Positions 53,619 to 64,000 are shown, counted from the first letter of the stretch. The stretch is 64,000 nucleotides of DNA from Allolobophora icterica (GCA_963556255.1 OY744613.1:46092030-46156029), one strand, 5' to 3'. Translations and numbers: made by a program. The notes: generated from the sequence alone by a model not told the origin.

Positions 53619-54437
53619 ATGGCGAAAAGGGGCATAAAAGTTGACGACCTCCACGAGGTGATGCAGGATGCTAAAATTGTTGAGCTACTGAAATCCCAGT
53701 TCAGGGAAATACTGCAACCTACAGTCGAATCACTGTTTAAGGAATTCGTGGCAGAATTCTCGTCGAAATTGGAGGACTTGGTTGCCAAGTCATCTGCATC
53801 CATACTGCAACAACATTGCGAAACCCAATCTACACGTTTAGAAAAACTGGAAGATGAAAACGTTCAATTAAAGATAAAGCTAAGTGATGTGGAGAACCAG
53901 CAAAGACTCGACAACCTGGTTATCTATGGGATGAGGGAGGAGGAAGCCACCGTGATGGTTGAACAACAGGACCACTCTATGGCAGGTGGATCCGTACTGC
54001 TTCAGCATCCTGACAAACAGCAACTTCTGTCAATGGAGGACTCGGTGGCAAACTCTGTTGTCAGGCTTTTCAGGTCACAACTGGGCATTAACCTGCAGGC
54101 ATCGGACCTGGCGTATGCCTATCGTCTTCCAAACAGCAACAAGAATCACCCTCGCCCAATAGTGGCTAGATTTCACAATCGTCATGTCAGAAACTCGGTT
54201 CTGTCAGCCAGGAAGGAATTGAAGGGGTCCTCCTCAACAAGGATGATCTTCATCAACGAACATCTGACTCCAATGAACTCTCATATCTTTGCCAGGACCA
54301 GGCAACTGGTCAAATCAAAGACCATCTTATCTACATGGACAAGAGGTGGGATTACGTTCATCGGCCAGAGGAACGACGTCGACTCCAAACCTGTGAAAGT
54401 CACATCACTGGATCTCCTGGAGAAAATCATTCCCTAA
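53619..54437 (+). CDS. LINE ORF1 protein (coiled coil and RNA-binding type)
   Basis: An intact frame of about 272 codons from ATG 53619, chosen because MAKRGIKVDDLHEVMQDAKI is the first Met after the 5' UTR. Residues about 15-110 are heptad-like (VESLFKEFVAEFSSKLEDLV, then RLEKLEDENVQLKIKLSDVE), followed by NQQRLDNLVIYGMREEE, the start of an RRM-like domain. The C-terminal part has RPIVARFHNRHVRNSVLSAR and FINEHLTPMNSHIF. This is the arrangement of ORF1 proteins in CR1/L2-like elements, which coat the RNA as trimers. It stays open to the end. Confidence 0.82.
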   Translation: MAKRGIKVDDLHEVMQDAKIVELLKSQFREILQPTVESLFKEFVAEFSSKLEDLVAKSSASILQQHCETQSTRLEKLEDENVQLKIKLSDVENQQRLDNLVIYGMREEEATVMVEQQDHSMAGGSVLLQHPDKQQLLSMEDSVANSVVRLFRSQLGINLQASDLAYAYRLPNSNKNHPRPIVARFHNRHVRNSVLSARKELKGSSSTRMIFINEHLTPMNSHIFARTRQLVKSKTILSTWTRGGITFIGQRNDVDSKPVKVTSLDLLEKIIP

Positions 54438-55039
54438 ATCATTGCAATCGACTCTGTTGTTGCCTTCGACGTTGGGACTCCGTGATTGTGGATTCGCCTG
54501 CAGTAGTTAAGTTCCTTTTTTTCACTTTCTTGGTCACTTGTTTCTTCTCTCACTTACTTTGTCTTTACTTTCTTCTTCGTTATACTTTGGAATCTTACCC
54601 TTACTTACTCAATAAATTTTCCTACCCAGGTGCAACTTCATTCACTCAACTCACCTGCCTCTTCCTGATTTAATATCTTGTAGAGTCTCGCTTCGACTAT
54701 TCTTCGGGTCTTTTATCAGCTAGTGATAAGAATCACTTGATGATCTTGCATTGCATTTGCCTTGCATTTTCCACTTTAGCTATCGTGTGACTTATTATAC
54801 TTAACAAGCTTGGTATCGCGGCTTTTCCGTTTGCTTAGGTTGGTTGCCTTTTGTCGTTACTAAGCCAGATTTATTGTGCATGTGTTTCTCATTGACTGTT
54901 GGCTGTCTGAACTGTGTTAAAGCGTTGGTTTCTTTTGTCAGATTTCTTCTTCTCTCTTTAAATTAGTATTGTGCACATTTAAATCTGTTATTATGCACAT
55001 ATTCTTAGCTTTCAATGGTACGCTCTCAAGTCGCTTTTC

Positions 55040-55340
55040 ATTGTCACAATGATTTGGATCGTTAGGAGTTCGGTCTGTGCCTAATCAGATTAGAATTGCG
55101 TTTTGTGTTAATGTGTGACAATGGTTTGGATCTTTAGGAGTTTCGTTCTGTGCCAAACCAGATCAGTAGTGCGTTTTGTGTTAATGTGTGACAATGATTT
55201 GGATCTTTAGGAGTTTCGTTCTGAGCCTAACCAGATTAGTAGTGCGTTTTGTGTTAATGTGTGACAATGATTTGGATCTTTAGGAATTTCGTTCTGTACC
55301 TAACCAGATTAGTATTGCGTTTTGTGTTAATGTGTCGTTC
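55040..55340. repeat. Four to five tandem copies of a 71-bp unit between LINE ORFs
   Basis: Units contain GTGACAATGATTTGGATC, TTAGGAGTTTCGTTCTG and TGCGTTTTGTGTTAATGT, starting near 55044, 55116, 55187 and 55259. It lies in the spacer between ORF1 and ORF2. Confidence 0.92.
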
Positions 55341-55616
55341 TGGGTCTCTTCTTTTCACTGAATTTATTTACTTGCCTATTATTTTTCTTAGCTTGAAACA
55401 GGTTGTTTTCTCGAGTTCTCGTTTAGATTAGATGACATTACTCTTTCTCTAACTTTTTACTTCTTTCCTTTCCTGATCTTTTGCTTACTCATCTTTCTCC
55501 ATTAACTCGACCTCTCTTTTCATTTTCATTTGTATGGATTAAGCGCTAATTTCTTTTGCTACAGTTAACTTTGGAACTTTACTTTCTCCAGGCTGTTCAC
55601 TGCGTCTCTAGCCCGT

Positions 55617-57445
55617 ATGTCGGATAGCGAGGAGCACTATTGTTTAGTTTGTCGGGAGACTCTTTCTCATGGGAAGAGTAAGTACCCCGTACTGAGGGGG
55701 ACAATTACATGCGGGGAGTGTGGGGTGGATGTCATCCCAATTGTTTTAAGAAAGAGTTCACTTCCATACCTACTACCCCTTGGTAGTAGGTATGATATAG
55801 CTGATGTAGTGCTTGTTTGGCCTTGATTTTTCCCTTTGGGTCAATTGATAATGCCGAGGAATTCTTGACTAGAACTAGTCTTGGAAAAAACTCCCTACCA
55901 ATAAATTGCATTTCTTCCTTAATTAACGGGCCTAGGCTGGAGGTTTTTCCTGATTTGGATAAACATCCTCTCCTTAACAACGATGATTTGGATCCGGAGG
56001 CGAATTTATATTCTGACATTTCTTGGGATAGTCCTTATTCCCATATAGAACCACTGAAGCATGACCTGCTCACGCACGCTCACCTGTCCCTGCCACACTT
56101 AAACTGTCGAAGTCTACTAAACAAGACAGCTGATGTACAAGATTTACTTGACCAGCTCCCGGTTTCGATTCTGGCCCTGACTGAAACCTGGCTTGACTCC
56201 TTAGTCGCGCCCACTATTAACGTTCCGGGTTATTGCTTCATTCACAAATCAAGAACAACAGGTAGAGGGGTCAAAGAAGGTCTTCACTACGATATACTGG
56301 AAGTCGATGGCCTTATAGATGAACCTCTGACTTTTGAAAGTTTATTTATCAACATTATCACCAATAAGGGAAACAGTAAGCTGGGTGTAATTTACAGACC
56401 GCCAGGCGCTGACTTGGATAAATTTAGAGTTGAAATAGACGAATTATTAACCAAAATTAATGTAAAAAAGAATAACTTCTTCTTACTAGGGGATTTCAAC
56501 ATTGATTTACTCAAAGCTGAATGTCATCAGGGAACTGGCCTTTTTTTGGATAATTTGGCCTCATATAACTTACTGCCAACCATTACTAGACCTACTAGAA
56601 TATCGGCTCATAAGGCTAGTTTAATTGACAATGTGTATACAAACGCTTGGGACAAATTCCTTCATGCTGAAATTGTTATTTCGGATATATCCGATCACTT
56701 ACCCATCCTTTCGGTCTTTGCCATGAATCCCCCTTCCCCCATCTATTATACTAATACGGATTATAGGAGAACCACCGAGAATCAAAAAACGAATTTTCTT
56801 CAAAAAGTTGAGGATACCAGCTGGGATAGGGTTTATGCGGCATGTAAAGCTAATGATGCCAACCTTGCTTACGAACTGTTTTTAAGTCAATTCTTGGTGA
56901 ATTATGATAGTGCCTTTCCCAGGACTCCCATAAACAACGGCAATAAATTGAAAACCAAACATCCTTGGATGACGCAGGGCTTAGCTAAATCTGCTAAAAG
57001 GAAGGCTAGGCTTTACATGAAATATTTAAAAAATCCGACTGATACGAATAAGAGAAAATTTACCGAGTATCGTAATATATTCAAAACGGCCAGAAATAGT
57101 GCTGAAAAAATCTATTACCAGCTTGAATTTACGAAACACAGCTCTAACCTAAAAAAAACCTGGAGTTTGATCCGTTAGATAATCAAAATGGGTGAGAGGG
57201 ATCCTCCCTTGGAATCCTTGGTGATTGATGGCAACGAATGCAAGGATCCTTTAGAAATTGCTACTGCTTTTAATAATTATTTCACCAACATTGCCCAGAC
57301 GTTAGCGGACCAAATCCCGGCTGCACATACCTCCTTCTCTGACTACCTCTTTCCGCCATTACCCGGTACCCAATTCCTTTGGACTTCTCCCTACTACACC
57401 TGCAGAAATCCTGCAACTTGGTACATCAATGAAATCAACACATAG
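55617..57445 (+). pseudogene. LINE ORF2 N-terminal part: zinc motif, APE endonuclease, linker
   Basis: ATG 55617 opens a frame with a Cys-rich motif (HYCLVCRETL...GTITCGECG), then a frameshift at about 55800. The main frame (55817-57178) has endonuclease motifs in order: LPHLNCRSLLN, LTETWLDS, LGVIYRPPG, FFLLGDFNID, LIDNVYTN and ISDISDHLPI. The usual glycine-rich strand after RTTGRG is shortened by a few residues. A TAG at 57176-57178 stops it, and the same frame continues to about 57420 (FNNYFTNIAQTLADQI). The stop and frameshifts make the protein non-functional unless suppressed. Confidence 0.88.
55765..55794. other. Perfect 13-bp stem, 4-base loop
   Basis: CATACCTACTACC (55765-55777), loop CCTT, GGTAGTAGGTATG (55782-55794). 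It lies inside the reading frame that starts ORF2, just before the frame changes. Confidence 0.9.
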
Positions 57446-58931
57446 TAGGGGTTATGATGATATTGATCCTATAATAGCAGCGACCAGCTTACCGCTTATA
57501 GCTTCTATATTGTCGGAAATTTTCAACTGTTCTCTCAATACGGGCATAGTACCGCAGGCTATTAAAACGGCAAAAATTATTCCAATCTTTAAAAAAGGCA
57601 ATAGGAACGAAATCTCCAATTATAGGCCTATCTCGATTCTTCCCTATTTTGCTAAATTCTACGAAAAATCTATGGCTAATAGACTTCTTAGTTACATAAA
57701 TAAATCGCATATAATTTTTCACTCCCAGCACGGTTTCCAACCCGAGCAATCTCCCTCTCTTGCCCTTCTCAACTTATATGATAAAATATCTCACACAATG
57801 GATAATAATGAATACTCTATAGGTATCTTTTTAGATCTTACTAAGGCGTTTGACACTGTAAATCATGCTATACTCCTTAGTAAATTATCAAACTATGGCA
57901 TCAGAGGTATACAACTTGAATGGTTCACCAGTTATCTAAGTGGGCGCTCACAATATGTTTACTGTAATGGCGTCTCTTCAGGCACCAGGAAAACTAGACA
58001 TGGCGTTCCTCAAGGCTCTAATCTTGGACCCTTGCTTTTCTTGCTCTATATTAACGATTTGCCTAACGCCTTGCCCATCCTGTCTTTCATACTTTTTGCT
58101 GATGACACGACTGTTTTCCATTCGGATAAATCTTACTGCAATCTTATACATACAAATAAATACCGAACTACGTCTCATATCAGAATGGTTCTTGGCCAAT
58201 AAATTGTCTCTCAATGCTAATAAAACGGCGTTTATGATCTTCAAATCACGCAGGAAGGTTGAGCCACCTGATGCTGCAGTTCATCTCCTAATAAATGATC
58301 ATAGTATCAATCGAGTTAATAGTACTACATTCCTAGGAGTCATAATTGACCAACACTTAACTTGGGAGTCGCATGTTAAGAGTATTGCAACGAAGATAGC
58401 AAAAAGTAGTGGGTAATCTATCGTGCTGCGAACAAGCTTCCGTTGGCAATACGAACTCAGTTGTACTTTGCACTGGTTTATCCTTACCTCTCTTACTGTT
58501 GCATTGTATGGGCCTCTACCTACACATCTAGACTTAGTAAACTAGAAATACTGCAGAAAAGATCCATACGTATTATTAGTGGGGCCCCATGGGGCTCTCA
58601 CACTAATCCTATCTTTATTAAATATAAGATACTAAAACTTGACCAGATAAAGAAATATCAGATTGGCCTATTCATGTATAAGCTCTCAAGAAATCTCTTA
58701 CCTACCAATTTTAAAAGTTCCTTTAATGTGGGCTCTGACATCCACCACCACAACACGAGGATGGCTGGCAATTATAGGCCTGGTTGGGCACGTACAAATA
58801 CCAGGAAATTTTGTATTACTGTCACTGGCCCTCTAGTGTGGAACGGTTTGCCTCCTTCCCTTACGCAGTTGGGGTCTTTTTTGCTCTTTAAAAAATTGCT
58901 GCGACAAAATCTGATTGGGATTGATAGTTAG
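57429..58931 (+). pseudogene. LINE ORF2 reverse transcriptase and C-terminal domain
   Basis: Continues ORF2 after a frameshift at about 57420. RT motifs in order: TAKIIPIFKKGNRNEISNYR, PISILPYFAKFYEK, FLDLTKAFDTVNH (A), GVPQGSNLGPLLFLLYINDL (B), ILFADDTTVF (C, catalytic FADD). Frame changes at about 58150 (then LSLNANKTAFMIFKSRRKVE, TTFLGVIIDQHLTWESHVK) and at about 58416 (then YPYLSYCCIVWASTYTSRLS, QKRSIRIISGAPWGSHTNPI, VTGPLVWNGLPPSL). Domain order and C terminus match CR1/L2-type LINEs and the older copies at 28 and 38 kb. Confidence 0.9.
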
Positions 58932-59417
58932 AACTTATTATTTTACTATAGACGTTTGACTATTATTATTTGCTCTGTATCCCTCGGGGATGATAAATTA
59001 TCTTCCCCCGCATCGCCCCCCTCCAGTTGAGATTTGGTGTGTTCCCTTTCGTTTTGAGTCTCCCATGACTATAAACTCTCCGAATAATCTTTGTGATAAC
59101 TTTCTCCTTCTTTGATTTTCTCTTTCCGATAACCGTATTCTTCTTATTTTTATTTTTGTTTTGTTTCTTATTTTAGCTGCCCAAGCGTCGGCAGTATAGT
59201 TAAGATAAGTGGATTTTCCCGTCTCTTCATTTAGAGGAATTAATTAAGTTTTCTGATTGGTTCTTGCGCCATGTTAACAGTCTTGGCAATAAGGTGTCCC
59301 TAGAAGCGGGAGTTCATCCCTTTTGGGACATCCTTTTGTCTCCAGTTTGTGCTATGTGATGTTTTCATGTTTTTGTTAATAATCTTTGGTTTCAATAAAT
59401 GATTTTGTCATTGTCAT

Positions 59418-60566
59418 TGTCAGGGTTGGACTTTCCCAGCTGAATCCTCCAATTGGCAATGGCTGTTGCATCGCCGAGCCGTAAAGATTATTCGCGTCGA
59501 GGTACATGATCCAGTTTCTGGCTTCATGGTATCGTGGTCAAGCCATTGCGGATTGTTGGCCTTTGCGAAGCGCTTAGATACCATTGAGATTCCACCTATG
59601 AGACCTTTCTCTACGAACAAGTGAATATCTATATCGGTTTAAAGTTCGAGCTCGATTTTCGTCTTTTTCAGTAAAGCGTCCCAGGCCATTCCTGGCAGGT
59701 TGAAGTAGTTTGCCGGATCCAGCCAATAGTGCTTCATCGAAGTGTCTCTGAAGGTCTCGAAGACATCTGCCAGTAGGAGTACATCTGTACGGAGATACAG
59801 GTCGTGATAGTCGCCCAAGGTTTCACAATCGACTTCATTCCATACTCGTTCAGCGTGTTGATAATCCTCATCAGAAATGTTCTCTCGGGTGAGTTTGCTG
59901 TAGAACGCTTCTTTGGATGGAAGTTGGTCATCTGCGAAGCGGTGGTAATCATGGATGTGCTGTAGGGGTACACACCCTTTCGACTCAACAGATCCAGTTT
60001 TGTATTATGATCATGAACGACATTTTCGTTTATATACGCCGCTGTGACTTTCAGATCTTCCAGTGATAGGTTTCCTGATAATTTCTCCAAAGAGCTGTTT
60101 AGAAACTGGAGACTATCAATGAACTGTTATCGCCCCAAACTAAAGGTCATGTACTTCTCCATGTTGTTGGGAATACAACTAATTTTAGTTTTATCATTTT
60201 GTGCGGCCTCACAGCTTCCGATCGCTTGCATGATGAGATAACTGTCATAGACTCGTAGATTGTGGAAGACCACTGGTACCTTGCACTTATCGGCATATAT
60301 TCGAAGTTTGAGGCTGCAGCAGGCGTTGTGAGCAGCACCACGGAACTTACATGTGATGTGGCAGTGGTCGCGAACTCTATCCGCTTCGAGCGCTCGCTTC
60401 TCCGCAGTTGTGACATTCGATAGCCTCGCGGAAGGATCTGCGATCGCCCGCTGACATAACCATCATGGCTGCGATGGTCAGCCTTTGTTCGATAGAGGCC
60501 AGCTCACACCCATTCGTGCCTAGCGTCCCATAAATGGGACCCTTACATAAGTAGCTCAAATTCACA
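59418..60566 (-). pseudogene. Polinton/Maverick DNA polymerase B, N-terminal half
   Basis: Minus strand from 60566. A Cys/His motif (ECHNC) and a damaged stretch, then frames with RIYADKCKVPVVFHNLRVYD and SYLIMQAIG (60310-60220, exonuclease-domain region). Next comes YINENVVHDHNTKLDLLSRK (60050-59970), and finally EKGLIGGISMVSKRFAKANN with the following PLPIGGFSWE (59620-59420). The reading line stops at the LINE 3' tail and resumes at 53345. Many frameshifts. Together with the other half, the split gene would correspond to a protein-primed family B polymerase of the element. Confidence 0.82.
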
Positions 60567-60689
60567 TATTTTACAAGTATTGATGAAAATAATATTTTTC
60601 TATATGTTTATACTATATATACAACAAACTAAAAGTGAATAAATATGATTTTGAAAAATCAGGCATTAATGGGTTAATAAAGAGCCCCT
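60567..60689. other. AT-rich edge of the Polinton fragment
   Basis: No terminal inverted repeat was found here, so the right end of the Polinton is not defined. Confidence 0.4.
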
Positions 60690-61078
60690 CATAAGAATGG
60701 TGGCAGATGTCTGGGTAGTCTACCAACTGGAAGGAAGTATCATCTTTAATTAAGAAGCCACCCCACTGCCTTGACCTGTCCCTCGTTGTTTATGGATAAA
60801 CTGATACGCAGGGATCCTGACAGTATCCTCTAGATTCTCATCCAACCAAGTCTCGTATAACGCCAAGACTGAGACGGGTGTCTGTATTAGGAAGTCTCAT
60901 ATATCTTTCAATTTTGAAAGAAGACTTCTGCAATTAATGTGCATAACAGAGAAAACTAAGGTATGGGATGAGAATTGAGATTTCAGAGAAGAACGAGAAG
61001 AACACGAACTATCATTGGATAAATTAGTGAAGTAATTCTGGTCCGGATCCACATAAATACAGTTTAAAAGTGTGCGGT
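60690..61078 (-). pseudogene. CR1-like LINE endonuclease fragment
   Basis: Minus strand: CIYVDPDQNYFTNLSNDSSC, VMHINCRSLLSKLKDI (first endonuclease motif), then ETWLDENLEDTV-like and YQFIHK-like segments. Same domain as in the LINE at 53-59 kb but more diverged. It abuts a plus-strand LINE piece at 61079. Confidence 0.75.
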
Positions 61079-61440
61079 TATCATTATAGAAAAGCCTTTG
61101 ACAGTGTTGTGCATAACACACTATTCGACTCATTGCTACAAGCGGATATACCATCTGCTATAGTATCTATTTAAGGAAATTCGTATAGCAAACTCCCGGT
61201 AAAAGTACGCTGGGGCAGCTGCTTTTCGTACTGCTTTTCAGTAACATCTGGTGTGAGACAGGGAGTGTTCTATCCCTCCCTGTTTTACACATTCATCAAT
61301 TTGTTTGTTGTTCGACTGCGCCAACTTGATATAGGATGCCACATCAACTCCCTATTTATTCGATGCCTGCTTTACGCGAACGACATGTTGTTATTATGCC
61401 CTTCTGTAAGTGAGTTGCATAACGTGCTTGACCTATGTAT
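61079..61440 (+). pseudogene. Non-LTR reverse-transcriptase fragment, different clade
   Basis: Plus strand: YRKAFDSVVHNTLF (motif A), SVTSGVRQGVFYPSLFYTFI (motif B), LLYANDMLLLCPSVSELHNV (motif C, Asn in place of the first catalytic Asp). It may continue after 62968 (NVCLTLSVSNY). It is interrupted by the hAT-like element at 61441. Confidence 0.78.
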
Positions 61441-62967
61441 TAGGGTGCATCGATCGTAATGGAAGAAAATTTTTTGTTTCATTTCTATTTCTAATAGTGC
61501 AAAGTAGGTGCCACTTGATGTCAGCAGTATTCTGGTGCAATTTCACCAATTTTGCACATGATCTTGAGGTGCCCCAGTGACCTTGAAGTTTTGATATTAG
61601 ACGCACAATATTTACCTATGTTATGCATGGAGTAATATAGAGAAAAACAAGCTTCCACAGTATGAATCTGATGAGAAGTAGAATGCAATACTGGTAAAAC
61701 ATATTTAGGTATATTAATACATTATTATGTCCATTACACCAATGATGAAACAGTGAGTTGAGACTCAACTACAGTAGTCTTATCCCAGTAATGCAAGTAA
61801 GTCAAGCTATGCGATATTCTTTCTTAGTGTTGAAAGTCATATTATTCGCCTGAATTCCAATCTTGTTCTTATGAAACCGTCCCTAGCTTTGATGCCGCAG
61901 ACTGCAGTGAAGCCTCAGTCACTACTTTTAAACAATGCTCCTCTGCCTATGTGTGGCATGGGAATCAAGGAAAGTAAAACATTTCTGCCGCGTGCGTCGC
62001 TACAAATTGCATCATGTCTTCATCAAATACTTCCAATATTAGTGGTGGTTCTGTAACGCATGTTTGCCAGCCAATAAGTTCAGTGTATAGTATAGTCAGA
62101 GGCAACAAACTATAGCACAGGAACAACGGATTTCAAATTCCAGACCGTATACAGTTTTCCTGGCTTTCACGATATGACGCATTTCCAACTTTCAAATTTT
62201 CTTACGGTCATCGGTTAATATGCAGCAACAAGCGGTCCCCGTGCTTTCTCTGGACCAATTGGTAACGGATTATTTTGTGTAAACAGTTACAAGTACTGTG
62301 CATTGATAAAATTGAATCGGATTTTCCATCTGAAACTTTAACTGACCTAAGCAGTGACCGGTGATATTTGTGGGACATTGGTAACGCGGTCAATAAAGGC
62401 CAGTGCACGTTGAATTTATCTAAAAAAAGACCCTGGGACATCGAGTCACTTGCGGTGGTTGACGACTGCGAATAGAATATTGCAATTGTACATTGGCAGT
62501 TACAAACCATCACTAGAGCTTGAAATGCTGGCGATGTATCATGTGTGTGATGAAAGTATATGCTCCAATGTGGTTAACAATTCTGCAAGGCTAACCCAGT
62601 TGTGAAGTAAACCTAGTTTCTTCACCAAGGATAAGTGTTCCTCGATAGCAACTCATCGATAGTACTTATTTCCTTCATTGAATTCTGTACTCGAGTTGTA
62701 TCTTTTCGAATTGCCACCTACCTACTATAAGATCAATAGAACTCCTTATAGCTATACATAAATTAGTTTGCCGTAGGCCTACAACATATTACGTTAAATG
62801 CAGCGCTCCGAAGCCTTCAAATCATGAACATTTCAGGGCGCTTGGGGCACCTCAAGAACTTATCCAAAAAATTCCAAAATTTACATGCTAACTACGCAGT
62901 ATAAAAGGCACCTATCGGCAACTATTAGAATATTGTTTTCTAAAAAAAATTTTTTCGATGCACCCTA
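61441..62967. mobile_element. 1527-bp hAT-like element with perfect 13-bp TIRs
   Basis: Ends TAGGGTGCATCGA and TCGATGCACCCTA. The first seven bases equal those of the hAT element at 34502. The flanks CTATGTAT (left) and CTATAATG (right) match only partly; the right one could derive from a full duplication by a 4-bp deletion. The interior (a minus-strand ORF of 101 codons at 62208-62513 and others) shows no transposase motif I recognise. Confidence 0.75.
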
Positions 62968-63091
62968 CTATAATGTATGTCTGACATTGTCTGTTTCTAA
63001 TTATTTGCGTGTAGCAGCGAATCAAGATACGTTGCTGGCGATTTATTTTATCAGGTAAACTGTCTCATAACATAACGGAAGGCATACTCAC
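62968..63091. other. LINE remnant and intron
   Basis: The first part may continue the LINE at 61079; the rest would be intron after the Ig exon (minus strand). Confidence 0.4.
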
Positions 63092-63436
63092 GTTGAACGT
63101 CTAGTTCTGTTGTGTTTCCAACTATAAAATTGTCCGGTGGAGGATTCGGGTTGTAAGAACTGGTACTTCCTGTTATTTCAAAAACTGTCCTACACTGGAA
63201 TATTGGAACCTTTGGCATCTTTACCGTTACTGTTGCAACCAAAGTTACAATGTTTGTCGACGGATGATATATGGCACTCATGAAACTCTGTTCTGATGAT
63301 GTTGTCCAGTAAGGCAACGGACGCAGAAACGGTGCTGGTGATGATTGTCCATTGTAGTTTATACTGCAGGAGATGTTTAACTGCTCGCCTTCTAATACTA
63401 CGGAACGGTTGTAAACTACGACACTTGCGACAGGAT
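63092..63436 (-). CDS. Immunoglobulin-like domain exon, phase 1-1
   Basis: Minus strand. Acceptor with a polypyrimidine tract (ATTTTTTTGTAG) at 63438-63437; donor GTGAGT at 63091-63086. The exon is 345 bp, entered and left in phase 1, the classic module for Ig domains. It reads ASVVVYNRSVVLEGEQLNIS, Cys (strand B), then PLPYWTTS (strand C Trp), IVTLVATVTVKMPKVPIFQC (strands E-F with the second Cys) and the G-strand region. N-glycosylation sequons include NRS, NIS and NTT. The domain would be extracellular in an Ig-superfamily adhesion or immune receptor. Neighbouring Ig exons should lie beyond the right edge of the window. Confidence 0.8.
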
Positions 63437-64000
63437 CTACAAAAAAATAGTTTAGGTAGCATTTTCTAACTGCTATCAGAGGTATAATACAAACGGGATC
63501 AATACTCTGAAAAGATCTTCTCTTGCATTCCAACAAATTCTAAATATCCATCTCACCAACCATCATCTGCCTCACGCTCCTCTACTTTTTATTCTACAGA
63601 CTTTCCATTCCAAACTGAAGTCCCATCGCCCCAAGAACTCCAGATCCCTATCATCCTCCCCCTCTAAGCTTTCGCTTGAAAAGAAACCCGCCACATCAGC
63701 TCACTCTTCGGACAACCAGATTCGAACCTTTACTGGACATCTGTCGATAACCCTCTGACAAGACTCAGTGCTCGTGAATAATAAGCTGATGTCAGTCACT
63801 ATGCTTAAGAGCAGCTCTTTAGAAATACATAATTTACGATTAAGATTACTAGAATACAGTCATAAAATAGAATCCAGCGTTAAATCTAATAATTTCTGTT
63901 TGAACAGCTTATGACGTGCCTCTTAATAAATCTTTAACCTCAGGTACTGGAACATGTTTCAGTACAAACAGTAGAAGAAAGAACAAGATGAGGTACCACA
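63437..64000 (-). other. Intron upstream of the Ig exon
   Basis: Begins with the pyrimidine-rich acceptor of the Ig exon. No further exon recognised to the end of the window. Confidence 0.5.

Larger units (their letters stand above)
53346..59415 (+). mobile_element. Nearly complete two-ORF CR1/L2-type LINE
   Basis: About 6.07 kb inserted into the Polinton polymerase gene. Order: 5' UTR with GCTAGATGGCGCGG at its start, ORF1 (53619-54440), a long inter-ORF region with a tandem repeat, ORF2 in several frames (55617-58934), then a 3' UTR ending CAATAAATGATTTTGTCATT with a (TTGTCA)n tail. The polymerase reading line continues on both sides of it. The borders are estimated to within about 15 bp, and no clear target duplication was read. 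Few lesions (one nonsense, about four frameshifts) suggest a young insertion. Confidence 0.88.

Noticed and set aside
55780..55801. Similarity of TTGGTAGTAGGTATGATATAG to the let-7 microRNA
   Set aside because: It shares a ten-base core, but the stem is only 13 bp with a 4-base loop and the segment is LINE coding sequence; no microRNA precursor fold is possible here.

Overview
The window looks like nuclear DNA of a marine invertebrate deuterostome, most likely an echinoderm (a hemichordate or cephalochordate is possible). Reasons: spliced exons, C2H2 zinc-finger and RING/B-box TRIM-type genes, several clades of non-LTR retrotransposons (L2/CR1-like, RTE-like), hAT, Tc1/mariner and TTAA-flanked DNA transposons, a Gypsy-type LTR element, a Polinton/Maverick fragment, and abundant simple repeats. 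The palindrome TAGGCCTA is strongly over-represented. No bacterial operon, rRNA gene or CRISPR array was seen. A 200-base gap of N lies at 21301-21500.

Host-like genes are few. A C2H2 zinc-finger ORF (7569-8888) lies directly downstream of a tRNA-derived SINE that appears to split its original coding exon. A TRIM-like exon (30006-30978) has a good splice donor but an in-frame stop inside the RING. A more decayed TRIM copy lies at 25726-26312. On the minus strand, an immunoglobulin-domain exon (63092-63436, phase 1-1) and a transmembrane exon (48748-48920, entered in phase 1) are compatible with one single-pass Ig-superfamily receptor whose long intron would hold the Polinton and LINE insertions.

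Mobile DNA fills most of the rest. At 0-6 kb are MITEs with resolved target-site duplications (TSDs), one nested in another. At 10-16 kb are TTAA-flanked MITEs, a decayed hAT transposase and satellites. At 16.4-20 kb a Gypsy 5' LTR with gag and protease runs into an L2-like LINE. At 22.9-25 kb are two tandem arrays. At 32.8-36.9 kb there is a multi-level nest: LINE, hAT MITE and L2, with another hAT inside the L2. At 37-45 kb are a mariner relic, RTE-like and L2/CR1-like LINEs and a Gypsy pol scrap. At 45.4-47 kb lies a GC-rich block ending in an array of short stem-loops that shows covariation.

At 50.8-60.6 kb is a Polinton/Maverick fragment: a phospholipase A2-like domain and a DD35E integrase with a C-terminal chromodomain-like region on the plus strand, converging on a protein-primed family B DNA polymerase on the minus strand. 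The polymerase is split by a nearly complete 6-kb two-ORF CR1/L2-type LINE. All calls come from reading the sequence; no database search was run, so clade names for decayed elements are family-level judgements.
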